Shown here: positions 1 through 13,100 of the stretch, one piece after another
Position numbering within the stretch: the stretch's first letter is position 1
Layout of the letters: each line of letters begins with the position of its first letter
The notes under the pieces: generated by a model
What the model was told of the DNA's origin: nothing
Database searches by the model: none
The model's input: only the letters and a program-made list of their open reading frames with translations
Translations under genes and position numbers: made by a program
Assembly: GCA_016801845.1 (NCBI GenBank)
Contig: CM028910.1
Coordinates: 8,750,629-8,814,628, forward strand
DNA from: Polydactylus sextarius
Lineage: Eukaryota; Chordata; Actinopteri; Polynemidae
Length of the DNA: 64,000 bases
Reading direction: 5' to 3'

Positions 1-712
1 ATTTTATCAGTTACTCAGGGTGCTTTCCCTTTTCTTACATAAAAATACCAGACTTTTTCAAGACTGATGTTTCGTTTTTTTTTTTTTTTTTATTCCCAAG
101 ATCTTGACATTATGTAGTTTTATACTTGTGTGGCTACTTTCTTGTTTACATTTGTTTGTACCTGTTGTGTTGAAAAATTAATTCAAAAACACGTAACACA
201 AACTTTGATTGGATATCACTCCAATTTATATCACCGGGTATTTGTACACACTCTACAATTGTATGATCGTCCTCTTTCTCTTCCTTCTAGTCGTCCTCTA
301 GTCCAGGTGACATCTGTGTCAAATTGAAAAGGATTCCCTCATGGCACTAACAACATAAAATGGAGAAGGTTTCTAATTCTAACTTTTATCAAAAAACACT
401 ACAAATTAGTTCTTCAGTAAGATTTTAATAACAAATCTCAAAAGTTGCCTCACAAATGTGACTAAAGAGGCAAAATATGTATCTATGTGGTCCACCACAT
501 ATTATCCACATGACTTTACATACTCTGTGCTCCTGGCTCTCCAAAGGAATGCTCATCTTACTATCTGATTTTGTCTTTATCTTCTCTGGGGGTTGGGGTG
601 GGGTCGTTGAGAAAATGATCAAACTCTTTAGAAGAAAATGAGTTTACATTTCAGGGCTTTCTTTATCATTTAGGGAGAAAAGGAGTAAAAACTGAGCAAG
701 AGAAACAAATAC
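1..712 (-). other. ryk: ryk intron 8 (left end)
   Basis: No exon of the kinase domain is recognisable here on the minus strand. It holds a short T-tract near 77-90. Confidence 0.7.
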
Positions 713-838
713 CTTCATGCAGGACATCCCGTAGTGTGACCCGCTCTCTTGAAATGGCAATGTCTTTCACTTTAGCTTTGGCCTCCATTAGAGTAACACT
801 CCTCAGGTCATTCTTCTCTATGCGGAGAGATGGGTAGC
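713..838 (-). CDS. ryk: ryk exon 8: entry to kinase domain
   Basis: Acceptor ttcacag and donor gtattt. It encodes SYPSLRIEKNDLRSVTLMEA through ERVTLRDVLHE, just ahead of the glycine loop. The next exon is beyond the left edge. Confidence 0.95.
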
Positions 839-1459
839 CTGTGAAGAAAGAAAAACACAGACTCATTTTTACAGACATGTGATCCAAATGTAAACTAAAA
901 CACTTTGAAACTAAACGACAGGTCTTTTAACTCAGATTAACACAAGAGAGCACCTCAAGGGCGTCTGTTTTGCATCATTTTGGCGCAGCTACCTTTCTTG
1001 AACTTTATTCCTCAAAAACACTTTTTCCACTTTTGTAAAATGGATGTGACCCATATAAATTCAAAGAAAACCAGCAATTACAAGAAAAATAGTCAGCAAC
1101 ATGTGTACAGTGGCATTCACATATTGTGTCACTGAAGTCCTGTTTTACAAGACTGGCATTACATAACTTTCCTAGAAAGAAATGGTTCTTCCTTCCAACC
1201 TCACCCAGTATTTGCTCACTGTGGAAAATGATGGTTTGTCTGTTCTCTGTTTTGTTGAAGCTGCTGGTTAATTGAGGTAGGATTGAGTTTTAATACAAAC
1301 CACATAAACACGAACACAAATTCTTTAACCTTCAATCAAAATTGATTGTTTAATTCTTTAAAAAATGACCTAAAAACACAATCTTAATCCTCGAACAACC
1401 CTTTGAAATTTCTTCACAGCGATGGTATCAAACCATGATTTGTCCTCTTCAACAACCTC

Positions 1460-1513
<54 letters not shown>

Positions 1514-4090
1514 CACAGTGTTCTATGCAGAAATCTGTACCATAAATGGACAAACCACGTAAACCTGACCCCTTCTATCAGCACACACCATATGTACACA
1601 ACATTTCAGTGATGAGTGATAACTCATTCTAACCTCCTGCGTGTGAGGACAGCACTGCCAGCCTGTGTACAGTTGCTTAGACAGACTGTAGATAAAATGG
1701 TGAATAAACAGACACAATGGAAAAACATCATGATAGACAACCTCCACATGAGAGGGCGATGACAAGTCAAGATATCTTTTGTGCTTATCCTTATGTATTA
1801 GAACAGATGAAGAGTTTAGTTTAGAAATAAATCTCTGCATCACAATGAAAGCCTAAAATTGCATCCATTCTAGATTCAGATATCAAGATTTTGCAATTAA
1901 AATAGGAACTACTTTTGTAAAACATTTAGAAACTCTGCTGATGCATGAAAATGTGATGCATAGAGTACCACAGTACATGGCGATACTGCCCCCTACAGGT
2001 TAAACTGAGGCCTTATTATTTCAAAAAGTGAGTGTAAAGAACACAGTAGTATAAACCCTTTTACGATGCAGCTAAAGATGCAATATGACAAAATCTGGTC
2101 ATACAAGTTAACTGGGGAGTTAACACAGGGACGATACAAAAAGTATATGGCTCACATAGTTGTTCATATTTCCTAGAGAGCCTGATACGGTGCCTTAACA
2201 GTTTCTCAGTGGTCTAAACTTGACTAACGCTGTGCCCCAAATCACAACACATGTGACAATAAATGTCACAATAAATGCTGTTTTACTTTATGAAATGGTC
2301 AACAGTCAAGTTCATACTCCAAAACTATAGGGGGCAGAATATTACAAGACAGCTTGGGTGTCCAGAGACAGGGAGTGTGTAGTGATGGCAGGAGGAAAGG
2401 AAGACAGGAAATTAAACACAGAGATGCAGATACAGATGAGTTACCATAAGTATCACATTCAATTGTAGTGTTTTGTCTGACCAACTGTCCAAAAGTAAAA
2501 TATCGCTTTATAAAGGAGTAAAACAGTTCAAAGGAGCAAATCCTGAAGTTTAAAAGGCCAGAAACAAAGAATGGTTTAACACTTTTTTCCCCTCAATAAA
2601 CAATGTGATCATCAAAACTGCTGGTAAATGTTCTGTGGATCAACTATTTACATATTAACTATTATTTCCACATTACTTCATGGGACCTTTCTGTGATTGT
2701 TCTGTTAAATGTCTCAGTGACAATTCTAACTTACACCACATAATTCAACAAGCTGCTAAACCAAAGTGACAAAGCAGATCAGTATAAAGCAAGTGAGACT
2801 CATGAGGATCAAATCAGTCACCATGAGGGAGAGTAGACATCCAACTAAATTTCTGACACTTTTTCTTTTACCAAACAAGAACAACACGAGGGTACATAAG
2901 CTCAACCATTTACATTAATATTTAAGACATGTAAAGCCTTGAAAACTATGAAACAAACAATGTGACAAAGGTGTTAATGTTATGACGGTGCACATGACGA
3001 TGTAGTGGTAACAAAGGGTTCAGAGTTGCAGAGCTTTATTGAAACTTACTTTTTGTTTCATGAGGGGGAGCACCAGGGTTTTGGAAGGAGGAGGACGCAA
3101 GCTGGAGAATGGGTGCAGAACCAGGGTGATTGTCTGATGGCAAGAGGAGAGGGGGAGGGAGTGGGGGTGGGAGAGGGTGAGAAAGAGGTGTTTTAACGGA
3201 GAGCTCACTCAAATTACGCATGACCTGAATTTATGAATGGATGCTATAACTGCAAATTTTCAGTTCTTATGGCAAACATCCATCAAACCAGGCATGCATG
3301 CAAGTTGAGTAAACTTGTCCAGGTTGGGTGTTGGGTGAATCACATTGAGCAAAGCATAAGACACAAGGAAAAGGCAAGTGGGTCAAACAAAAATGCACAC
3401 AAGGTGAGATGCAGGTTGGATCCACAAGAGGGCAACGGTGGATCGCACACTGACAATAAAGCTCAAAAACAGCTGGTGTGCCTTTCCACTGCTTCCCACA
3501 GCTTCTCACCAAACTGAGAGAAAGTCATGATGAGATGATTACAGTCAAAGGTGTGATTGTTTCCACATAAATACCACCTCATACACTGAACTGCATGAGG
3601 AAGGGAAAAAAACCTCACTGATAAATTACTGTCTAAGTTAAGTCTGAGGATTATTTTGAATGGGATGTTGTGCTATGAAAAACCTGTTTGTTTATTTGAA
3701 AATAAAAAAAACTGGTCATAGTATTATGTAATGAGAAAACTCTGAAAGGGTCAGGGCAAACGTCTTATGAAAAAAGTCCTCTTCAAGGACGATAGAAATT
3801 ACTTTCAGGTGAAAGTGTTTCCTTTTTAAAAGTGAAGTCTAGAGGTAAACTGAACACTAAGGGTGTTTTCACACTTGGTCCCTTTCAGCCACAGAAGTGA
3901 ATTCAGATCGATAACTGAGCATTTTTGGCCCATATGTGAACACTCTAAGCGCACCCAGACCCCTTTAAAGCAAAGTGAAGCTTTAAAGCGAACCGAACTG
4001 AGACCACCTCACGAGGCTTAAAACGGTTCGTTTTAAGTCGGCAGTACTTAAAACTGTGCAGTGTGTACAGAAAGTGCTTGGATCCACTTC

Positions 4091-4121
<31 letters not shown>

Positions 4122-7100
4122 CCCAGCAGGGACGTCACTAGGATTGAGAGATGGGCAGGCTTAGCCTTAGGGGTCTGTTTAGGAATAATGAAAAATTTTC
4201 ATAATAGTAGTTGTGATAACAACTTGTAGGCTTATTATTGCTTATTATTGCTCGTTTTCTAGCTGGTTTGTACCAAGTGCATGTCTACACTAATTTCAAG
4301 TATCAAAAAAAAAAAAAAAAATCACCCATAACTACAGGGAGGCTTAGGAACATTTCAGAGGGGCCAAAGTCTCCCTAAAATGGACCTAATGACACCCATG
4401 CTACCTAGAATGCTCTAGAGAAGCTACAGTGTCAACGGAAACAGGACTGAAACTTAAGTGGACCAGAAAGAGAACCTAGTCCTCTTTCCTAATGTAACAC
4501 AAACTGAACTAAGTTTGTATTCTGTTGGTCCACTTATAAGGAACTGAATTTGGTACGTCTAAAGGGGACCAAGTGTGAAAATACCCTAAATGTGAGTTTT
4601 GCAATCGGCAAGTCCCTCATGCTTCAGTTAAATACGTCAGCATTTAATCACGGTTTCAGATACTAAATTAGTTCTTCTGGTGATGATGAATGAGGAAGAC
4701 ACATAACAATTCAGTCCAGTAGCAGTTGTCCAACTTACAGCCTAGACTGCAAAATCTACAGTTCTCAGCCAAAATATTAGTCCAGCACAGAGCTTCCTGT
4801 TAAATGTGCTAAGATAAGCTGCACCTGCTGCTCACTGGTTGAACCCTTTCCTTAAAATGGAACAGACAGAAAATCTATTAATTGTGCTACATAACGAAGA
4901 CAAACAGGGCACAAATGTAGTGACGTACAGAAAATGTTAAATCAGAGTTTGAACAAACATCTGCTCTATAGACCCACCTGGTAAAATGACTTGGTTTCAA
5001 CTGATCACCTTATTCCGTTCTTTACAAATATAGTAAATTTTGGCTCTAGAAAATGAGGGCTGACTATTGAGGCTTCTCTGTTCACTGCCACTAGCCTGTG
5101 TCTAACTATAGCCCACATGTGAGGTGTTTTAAGGACATCTGTAAATTGTAGGTACAGAAAATAACCTGGGTTACACTCTACCCCCTCTAAGCTGCCTGAT
5201 TCTCTGCATGCATGTTGGTCACGTGCCCTCAAACCACCACAAGTCATTTCTCAATCTGTGGGAGACAGTGGTTAAATAAACCACTGGATGAGAGCAGGCT
5301 AAGAACTTTCTGACTAATAAAAAAAACTGTCTGTCAAAAAGTCATATCTCATATGAAATGTAGAGCTGCAGCAGTAACCGTAGCGACCGGTTCATCGTGG
5401 CAACTCTAATTCTCATTTCATGACCTTATTGCTGCAGCTACTTGCACTGTAATTAAAAGGCCAAATCCCCATGATAAACAGAAATTGCTCTGTGTGTAAT
5501 GTTTATATTGCAAAGAAATCCAGATTATTTCCACTTACCGCTAATACAGTGCAGACTTACCTCATAATTACAGTGGGTGCCAGCCAAGAGAACAAGGGTT
5601 GGGTGAGTAATCACACCACGCTACCTAACACCACCAACTAACAAAGGCCTATACTGGAGGCAGTGAGCTGAGATTTACTTACTGAGTCATAAACTCTCCT
5701 GCTGGTAATGAAATGCTGGTAAGATAAGTTCTAATAGACTTCTGAGGTAAACAAGTGTGTTATATAGACTTTGTATTTCCTATAACATTGTTACTGTTCA
5801 ACCAGGTCTTAGTGGATCAGCTTCTTATAGTTGCAGTAAAAAAGGCTGCTTGTTGTGATGAACAAGTTGATTCAAACTGACCCAAACACACACAGTGATG
5901 ACATTTACACGTTGCTCAGACAGTAATAGGTCACAAGGATAATAGCAACACAAAGAAAGAGAACATCACTGTAGGGACTCTTCATTATAATCTTATGATA
6001 GTGGTTAAGCTATTTAGGTAATCCACAGTTGATTATTGCATTTGGAAAAGTATGCACATTTTGGGATGCCAGTGTGAGAAAAAAAAAAAGCTCTGGCTGG
6101 CTGAATCAGACTGAATGTGTTGAAGGACTTCTAGGTGCAATTGCCTCCGACAAAAAAATGCTGATGTTTTTAGAATAAAATAGAAACTGATGCATGTAGT
6201 TATTGACTTTGTCTTTGGTTAGTGTGGTTAAGGCAGCCAGAGGAAGTCAAATGTCTTACTTGTGACTGGGGCTGCGTTGTTTGGAGTGTCAGCCCTCAGG
6301 TACTGTGTGGTCTGAGTAGATGGCTGAGACAGGCCCTGCGAGCTCCCACTGTCGCTCACACTGAAACAAACAGAGGAAGAACATGGGGGACTTATTCATT
6401 TGACACTGAGCTGCAGCAGCTTTTCATTAATATATTACCAAATCTGACTGTGAAGAGATTCATAACCTCTTAAAAAAAACAGATAGTTTCGATTCAAAGA
6501 AGGTTGGACCAATTGAGCTAAATGTCTCAGCTAATGATGATGTGTAAATCTGTTAAAAGTGTCTGTAGCACTGATGCATTAACTAGTAACTTAACAATAG
6601 TTGACAGAAGTATTTATGAATAAAAACATGAATAAGGGAATAAAACACTCAGTTGTGAGTCAATTGGGTAAATCTAGTTAAAAATCAATGTAGTCTAAAT
6701 GTAGTCACTGAAGCACTGATTCAAACGCACGGTCAATTAGGAGGGTGTTGTTTATGGTGTTGTTGGGTTATAATGTGCGGTGCTTACAGGCTTTTCTCCA
6801 CACCAATCATACTATTAAGCTTTACCTCAGTCTCAGTGGCTGGACTCTTCAATAATCAATAGCAATGCAACGATGTGCTGATCTAATTTCACGCTGATAT
6901 CTGATAACCTGCATGGCTGCGTACAGACGTCTGAAGAGGAGATTACAGAACTAAACAACCTGCGAGCTGAACTGCAGGTTTCAACTTGATATAATCCTCT
7001 CTGTGGAGATGACCTATTTTTGTTGGTCCTTGAACAGAGGGAATCTGTAGAAAATATGAGTGTAACTTTCACAAGTGAAAGACACACGGCTTTAAATCTA

Positions 7101-10100
7101 CTTTGCTGTGTGCTGGTTTTCATCAGGTTCAGTGTAATGATTGTTGGTTCCCTTTGCCGATATATAACAACTGTCACGACATCTTTGGAACTGGGACAAA
7201 CAAAAGAAACAAACCTGTCCTCCATCTCCACTCTCTTCATGCTGTGCAGGTGCAGGATGGCCAGGACGATGGCCACGAGGAAGATCACAATGCAGCAGAC
7301 GCTCACGCTTATATAGAACACCTGAGTGGAGCTGGTGGGGGTGATCACTGGTGAAGACAAACCAGACTTTTAAGCTCAAGATGAGGGGGATTAGGTAACT
7401 ATAGTATGACTGCACAAAACACCACCACTATCATCATCATCATCATCATCATCATGAAAGCTTTGACAGTGTTTGCTATTATAAAAAGAAGCAGAGAATA
7501 AATATGAGGTAAGGCAATGGCATAAAGACATGAGAGAAAAGAAGCTATAAGTGCACTGAGGGTTCCACTCAGAGTTAATGGAGGTCTGGAATAGAGGCTG
7601 TACCCAGGATCCAGTGTCTAAGAGCTTTTCTCATCACCTCTCTAAAAGCCTCTGAGGGGCCCAGGTTCCTTGGGCCTACCCAAGCAGAAGGGAGACAACC
7701 CACTAATGGTGCTTTGTTACTAGGGCAGTGGGCTCACAAAGAGAATAAATCCCACTGGAAGAGGACAGCCACTCCAGTGAGTGGGGGCGGACACAGCGCG
7801 TTTCAGTAAGAAAGCACCTTTCTCCCTGGGCTCTGAAATCATCATGCCTCGGTTATGGAAAACTTGACTAAAGTGCACCACTATACAGACAGACCTCTCA
7901 GACCTAATCCAGCCTCTGTCTTATCAGGCTGATGCCACCTACAATAGACAAGAGATGGAGCTCGTAGAGAAGGAGAAGTAGAGCAGGAGGGGAAAGTAAG
8001 ATGACGTACCTTCAGGCTTCTGAGTGTTGTTGATGGGAATGGGAATCTTTGGATCAGTATCTATTCCTGTTCAGTGAGAAAGAAATAAAGAAAGAAAGAA
8101 GGAAGGAAAGAGAACAAAGGGGATTAAAGTTACATTATATTTAATTCACAAGGCTATGATATTTAGTACAGTATGTAACGCTGAAAGTAAAACCACATCG
8201 GATGATACTAAAAATAACATTAACAAAGTTTGTGGACGAATTTCAAAAATAAAGTAAATTAGAAAACAAAAGATATAAACAACGCAAAACATGTTATTTT
8301 TGCATACAACATGACAACAATACAGTAAACATGGTGGACGGATGAAGTCAAGATGTTGTTCTGAGTCATTTCAATTTACATGAATGTGCCTGTGACTTTT
8401 AGAAAAGAAAAAGTACAGGAGCCCTAAAGGAAATTAAAAACATGATGAAGGAAAAATGCCTGTTGCCAACGTAGAGAGAACGTGCTGAGTATTTCTTCCT
8501 GCTTCTTCACTGAGTAAAAGCAATGAAATAAGTTCAAATCTGTGTCCCTGTCATTAGAGAATAAAGTTGGACTCTGTCATTAAAATGTCAATGACGTTAA
8601 GTAACTTCCCATCCTCAGTTATAACAGTGCTAATGTCGATAGGTCATAAAAACAGATCACAAGAAAGTGCAACATAAAAGGAATTGTGAGGCTGCTGTTA
8701 TGAGCAACATCCACTATTTTCTGCTCCTAGTTGACACGAAAACGCTATCTCACAAACATGGACATTGTTTGAGCCCCAGAGGCAAAAACCTGACACTGTT
8801 TTTACAGTTTCACAGTTTGACAGAGACAGTAAGTCAGTAAGCTCAATGCATGATTATAAAACAACAAGTACACATCATTATTTGTTCTTCTGCCGCAGCA
8901 TCAGAGGAACAAAGCTGACAGGTATGATGAGCGTTACATATTTTCAGGCATACAAAGAATCTATTATGACTGTTAATTTATGCTGAAAACGAGATGGAAA
9001 TAAATTTGTTTCCCACGGGGCATATGGCAGAAAGCTCCTGGCCACATGTAATTATCTTCAGGCAGTTTGAAAATAACACACAACGGAATACGGAAATGTA
9101 CATTTCCCACTGTAACTCCTGAAAGCAACCAACGCACAGTGTGGAGAAAGAAAAAAGAAAAGGAAAAAAAAAAAAAAAAAATCAGCAAAAAGGCACATAA
9201 AGGATTCTGGTAGATAAACCATGATACTGACTAGAAACTAAAGTCTCTTGTAAAAGTTGCACTACATTCTGCTTTCTAACTATACATTTGTTTGGATACT
9301 TACTCTTATAGCACATTTTCCTCCTCTTGAAGTTAAGCACTGTGTAGTTGTGGGCATGGATGGTCAGGTTGAGCTGCACCGTCACAACAGCCTCTCCGTC
9401 TACTTTACCGGAACAAAAGAGGTCCACCCTAAACACTGTGGAGCAAACACACACACGCATACAACAAACATCATTTAGAGAAACTCGGTCTCCTGCAGTG
9501 CAAAAATATCTGGTTAAATGTCGTGCACAACTTAATCTCATCACATCACACAGATGTGACGATTTATCATCTGCTTTTTTTTTTTACTAGTTATTGCTGG
9601 GAAATATTCTTGCTAGCAGAGGAATTTGTCCCGTGGTAATAAGATTCCCCTCCAAAGCTCATTTATTTTGTTGTTATGAGGCAACCATGGCTCAAGAGGT
9701 AGAGCAGGAGGTTAGTGGTTAAATGTGTCCCCAGGAGACGATAATGAGATGTCTCTGATGTCTGTTCAATCAGTGTACGCACAAGTGATAGTGATGCTCT
9801 GGGAATCAAAACGCCGTATGACTGTATCTGTGGGAATGGGTGAGTGTAACTAGCTATGAAGACTGATTGAAGCAGTCATGAAGACTAGAATAGCACAGAA
9901 TTAGCCATTTACACATTGTTTAAGCCACACAAAATGTTTAAAATGACATTGAATGACTTGACAATGAATGACTTCTTAAAGTCCACAGACTAGAAACATG
10001 TAATAAATATGAGTGTATTTTACAAACCAGAAGGAGCGCGGGGCACCTCCCCCTGAGTGGAGATGTTGCTCCTTGGTTGGTTCATGGCAGCAGGGTTCTC

Positions 10101-13100
10101 CACATGGAAGCCAAGCCGATACTCAACCTGTAAACAAACAGTGATGAATGATGCTGTGTGCGCAGGTAAACAGGTATTCAAGCGATTCATCAATAACTCG
10201 TGACGCTGAGCTTTACCTTTGCCTTGGAATGCCATGTGAAGTGAAGGCTGTTGGTCTCGGTGGGCACAGGCAGCGTGAAGGAGAGCGCATAATGATTCAC
10301 CACATCATCTCTTACGTAGTAAAGTTCTGCATCGAGGCCTGCGTGACGACAGAGGACATATGTTTGTAACTGAGTACATGTTGACATCGCTGGACATAAC
10401 AGACTTTAATTTACAATGAATGTTCTGATCTAGAGAGAGATTCAGACACACAAAGAGCAAGTCTGAGAAAAATGGCAAAGTAACTACTCAAACTGCCAGC
10501 TTGGCTTAGGGGGGGTTTCCCCTCAATAACGAGAGATGAACTAACCACATCTGTTAGTACTTGAGAACTCTTAGTGCCCGAGTGAAAAACATCAAAACGT
10601 TCATGTGAGACAACATCCAAAATATGACTGCGATTTTCTATCCAGGAAACAGAATTGGGCAGGGGAAGGGTTAAGAGGAAGGGAGTGGAATGTCTTAGAT
10701 AAAAAAAACGTGGCTTTGCAAACAACATCCACAATCTGTTCAACCATTCAGTCTGCAGCAAATGCATAGCTCTGGAAATACCATAGCATATGAACATCCG
10801 ACCACTGGACAGACTAGTGCTCTGTGTAGTATTTCTTTATCATTCAACAAAACAAAATGGGGTCTTTTAAGTGTTTTCACCAGACTCCTACATCAAGAAG
10901 TCACAGGAGTGTAATGTGTGCTGGTGAAATCCCCCAACCCTGGCCTGGGGCAGCGCGATCAGTCCTTGAAAGCGTCTGTCTGGCAGAGTGGTGTCAGTCT
11001 ATCAGTCTCTGGGTATCTAGTTTAAAGAGAGGGGAAGAATGTACCCAGGCTCCCCCAATACCCTCGGGCTGTCTCAGAGCTCCAGCTCATAGACCTTTCT
11101 CACATTGGCTCAATTAAAAACATTCTCAGTCGTTTGCCAACTCAGAAAAGGAAGGGGTGTTATGTAAACTAGTATTTAACTAAGCCCAAAGAGCAAGACT
11201 GCTGGCTTTCCTCTCCATTAATTAGGACTTTGCCCCTTGTACATTTTTCTCTAAACAGCTGTTCTGAATTAAATGTAGGTCTGTAAATGTAAAATTAAAT
11301 AGTGATTCTCACATTTTAGAGATAGTAGTTCAAAACTTGAGTTAAATTACCCAGGATCTTACGCAACTTTTTAGTGGAACTAGCAGCTTTTTGCAGGTCA
11401 CTCATTTGTTATGCAGATTTGAATGAAACTCTTGCAGCTTTTGCTCAAGATCCCATCCACTGATGAAGACCAGGAGATGTGACCCCGAGTTATGTACTTT
11501 TGTCAACACAAATTTGTTATAAGTCAGTAACATAAGTTAAATTAGGGATGAAGAAAGTTGTTATTTTAAAACAGTTATTTTTTTAATGAATTGAATAATT
11601 TATTGTTTATTAAAATCACATAAAATAACAAAAAAAATGTTTTTATAATACAAACCTCAAACCCCAAATATATTACTATGAGTTAACAAGTTACTACAAA
11701 ATGATACAAAGACACAGTTTTTTTTTTAATGATGAACAAACTGATTAATCAACTATTCTCTTAAACTGACTGTAAAACATGAAGTAGAATATATTCATCA
11801 AGGAACACGAAAACATTTTTTTGAATCGTGTATAATCCTTTGATTTTTATTTGTGGCATTAACCACAGCTACATTTCCACTAAGTCTTGAAAATGAAATA
11901 AAGGACTTTGCTGCCATGAATTAGAGCACGTGTAGCTTTAAACACGTGAGATACATGTTAATAACCATAATACAATGTAAAATTTGTTCACACTGGCCAA
12001 CTTTTTCCATTCACTGGTGCTTATGAGTATATTTGCAGGCTCTTTACAGGTATAGACACAGCCACACAGTTCAGTCCTATAATAATTGCCTTTCTCCCCC
12101 TTGTCTCAACACAAGGCCACACTGTTATGATACTAATTAAACTATGCAACCAGGCATACAGGCGCAAAGAGGACCAGTGTACTCAAGGCTGTCCTTCCCA
12201 CAGCACCTTAGACATCCACCCAAACTCAAACACCCAAACAACTCTAAAACAGGAATGTGAGGGAAAGGCACAGGAGTCTGTCAGTGTACACAGACTGAGG
12301 ACAGGGAACAAGTGGTTGCTGAGGTTAAGGAAGTTGAATCATGGACTGAGTTTAATCCCAACTCTCACACTCTCTGGCTCCCTGGAATGGGAAAACAGCA
12401 TAACTGGAAGGTGTGTCTGTAAACAAGCCTTTTGGTTGGTTAGTGTTTGGTCACTTCACTGTCATGCTGTTTACCACTACATATGCACGTTTCTAATGAT
12501 AACAAACATCTGAAATGCAAATGGAAAAATGTCGTTTGGAATTCCTAAATGATATCTTGGCAGCATTTTAACTTTGGAGGGACTATTTCCTGCTGGACTC
12601 TCTACTGGTGTCAAGTGATTAACAATAGCCAGGTCAGAGCACACGGTATCACCTGCACTGATCTGAAAACACCCTAATCTGGCTCACTCAAGAAAGATCA
12701 TCAATCTTTAAACTGGGAAAACTGTTTATGATTCTGCATGAAATAAATTACAGCTGTTTAACACAAATCAATGTCAAATCATTAATGTACTACTGATCCT
12801 TTACTTGTTACATTTTGCAATATTATGCTGCCTTAAAAAGAAAAAAGTTGTTCATGAATTAGCTAAATAAGGTGTAGGTGAGTTACATAATAACTTGCAC
12901 AACTAGAGTATTTTTAGATGGTTTGTCCTGCAGTCACAAGCAGTCATAAGAAACATCTCTGAAAATCAGTGCTACAGTTTATGGTTGTCATGCAAAGTTA
13001 TGTGATATGACACGATATTCACTATCATATATCAGCAATTTGATTTGGTTGAAGGGTGAAATTGTAATTTGCAAAAACCAAATCAAAACAACTTGGCTGT

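Larger units (their letters stand above)
839..6259 (-). other. ryk: ryk intron 7
   Basis: Non-coding, 5.4 kb. It contains a (CA)n microsatellite (1462-1511), a G-rich run (3151-3171) and two nested MITE-like elements (3861-4586). I see no coding exon in it. Confidence 0.8.

Noticed and set aside
1..712. Ryk glycine-loop kinase exon
   Set aside because: No sequence resembling GTFGRIFHG or flanking splice sites is present; the exon must lie beyond the left edge.
1414..1599. Cys/Val-rich small protein
   Set aside because: Translation of the (CA)n microsatellite.
6833..7360. Extended open frame around the Ryk transmembrane segment
   Set aside because: Only 7215-7347 is exon; a good donor follows GAC AG and the next exon at 6260-6360 continues the conserved RYK sequence.
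12127..12513. 128-residue plus-strand open frame in ryk intron 1
   Set aside because: Starts with ATG but shows no domain, signal peptide, codon bias or splice context that would set it apart from chance.
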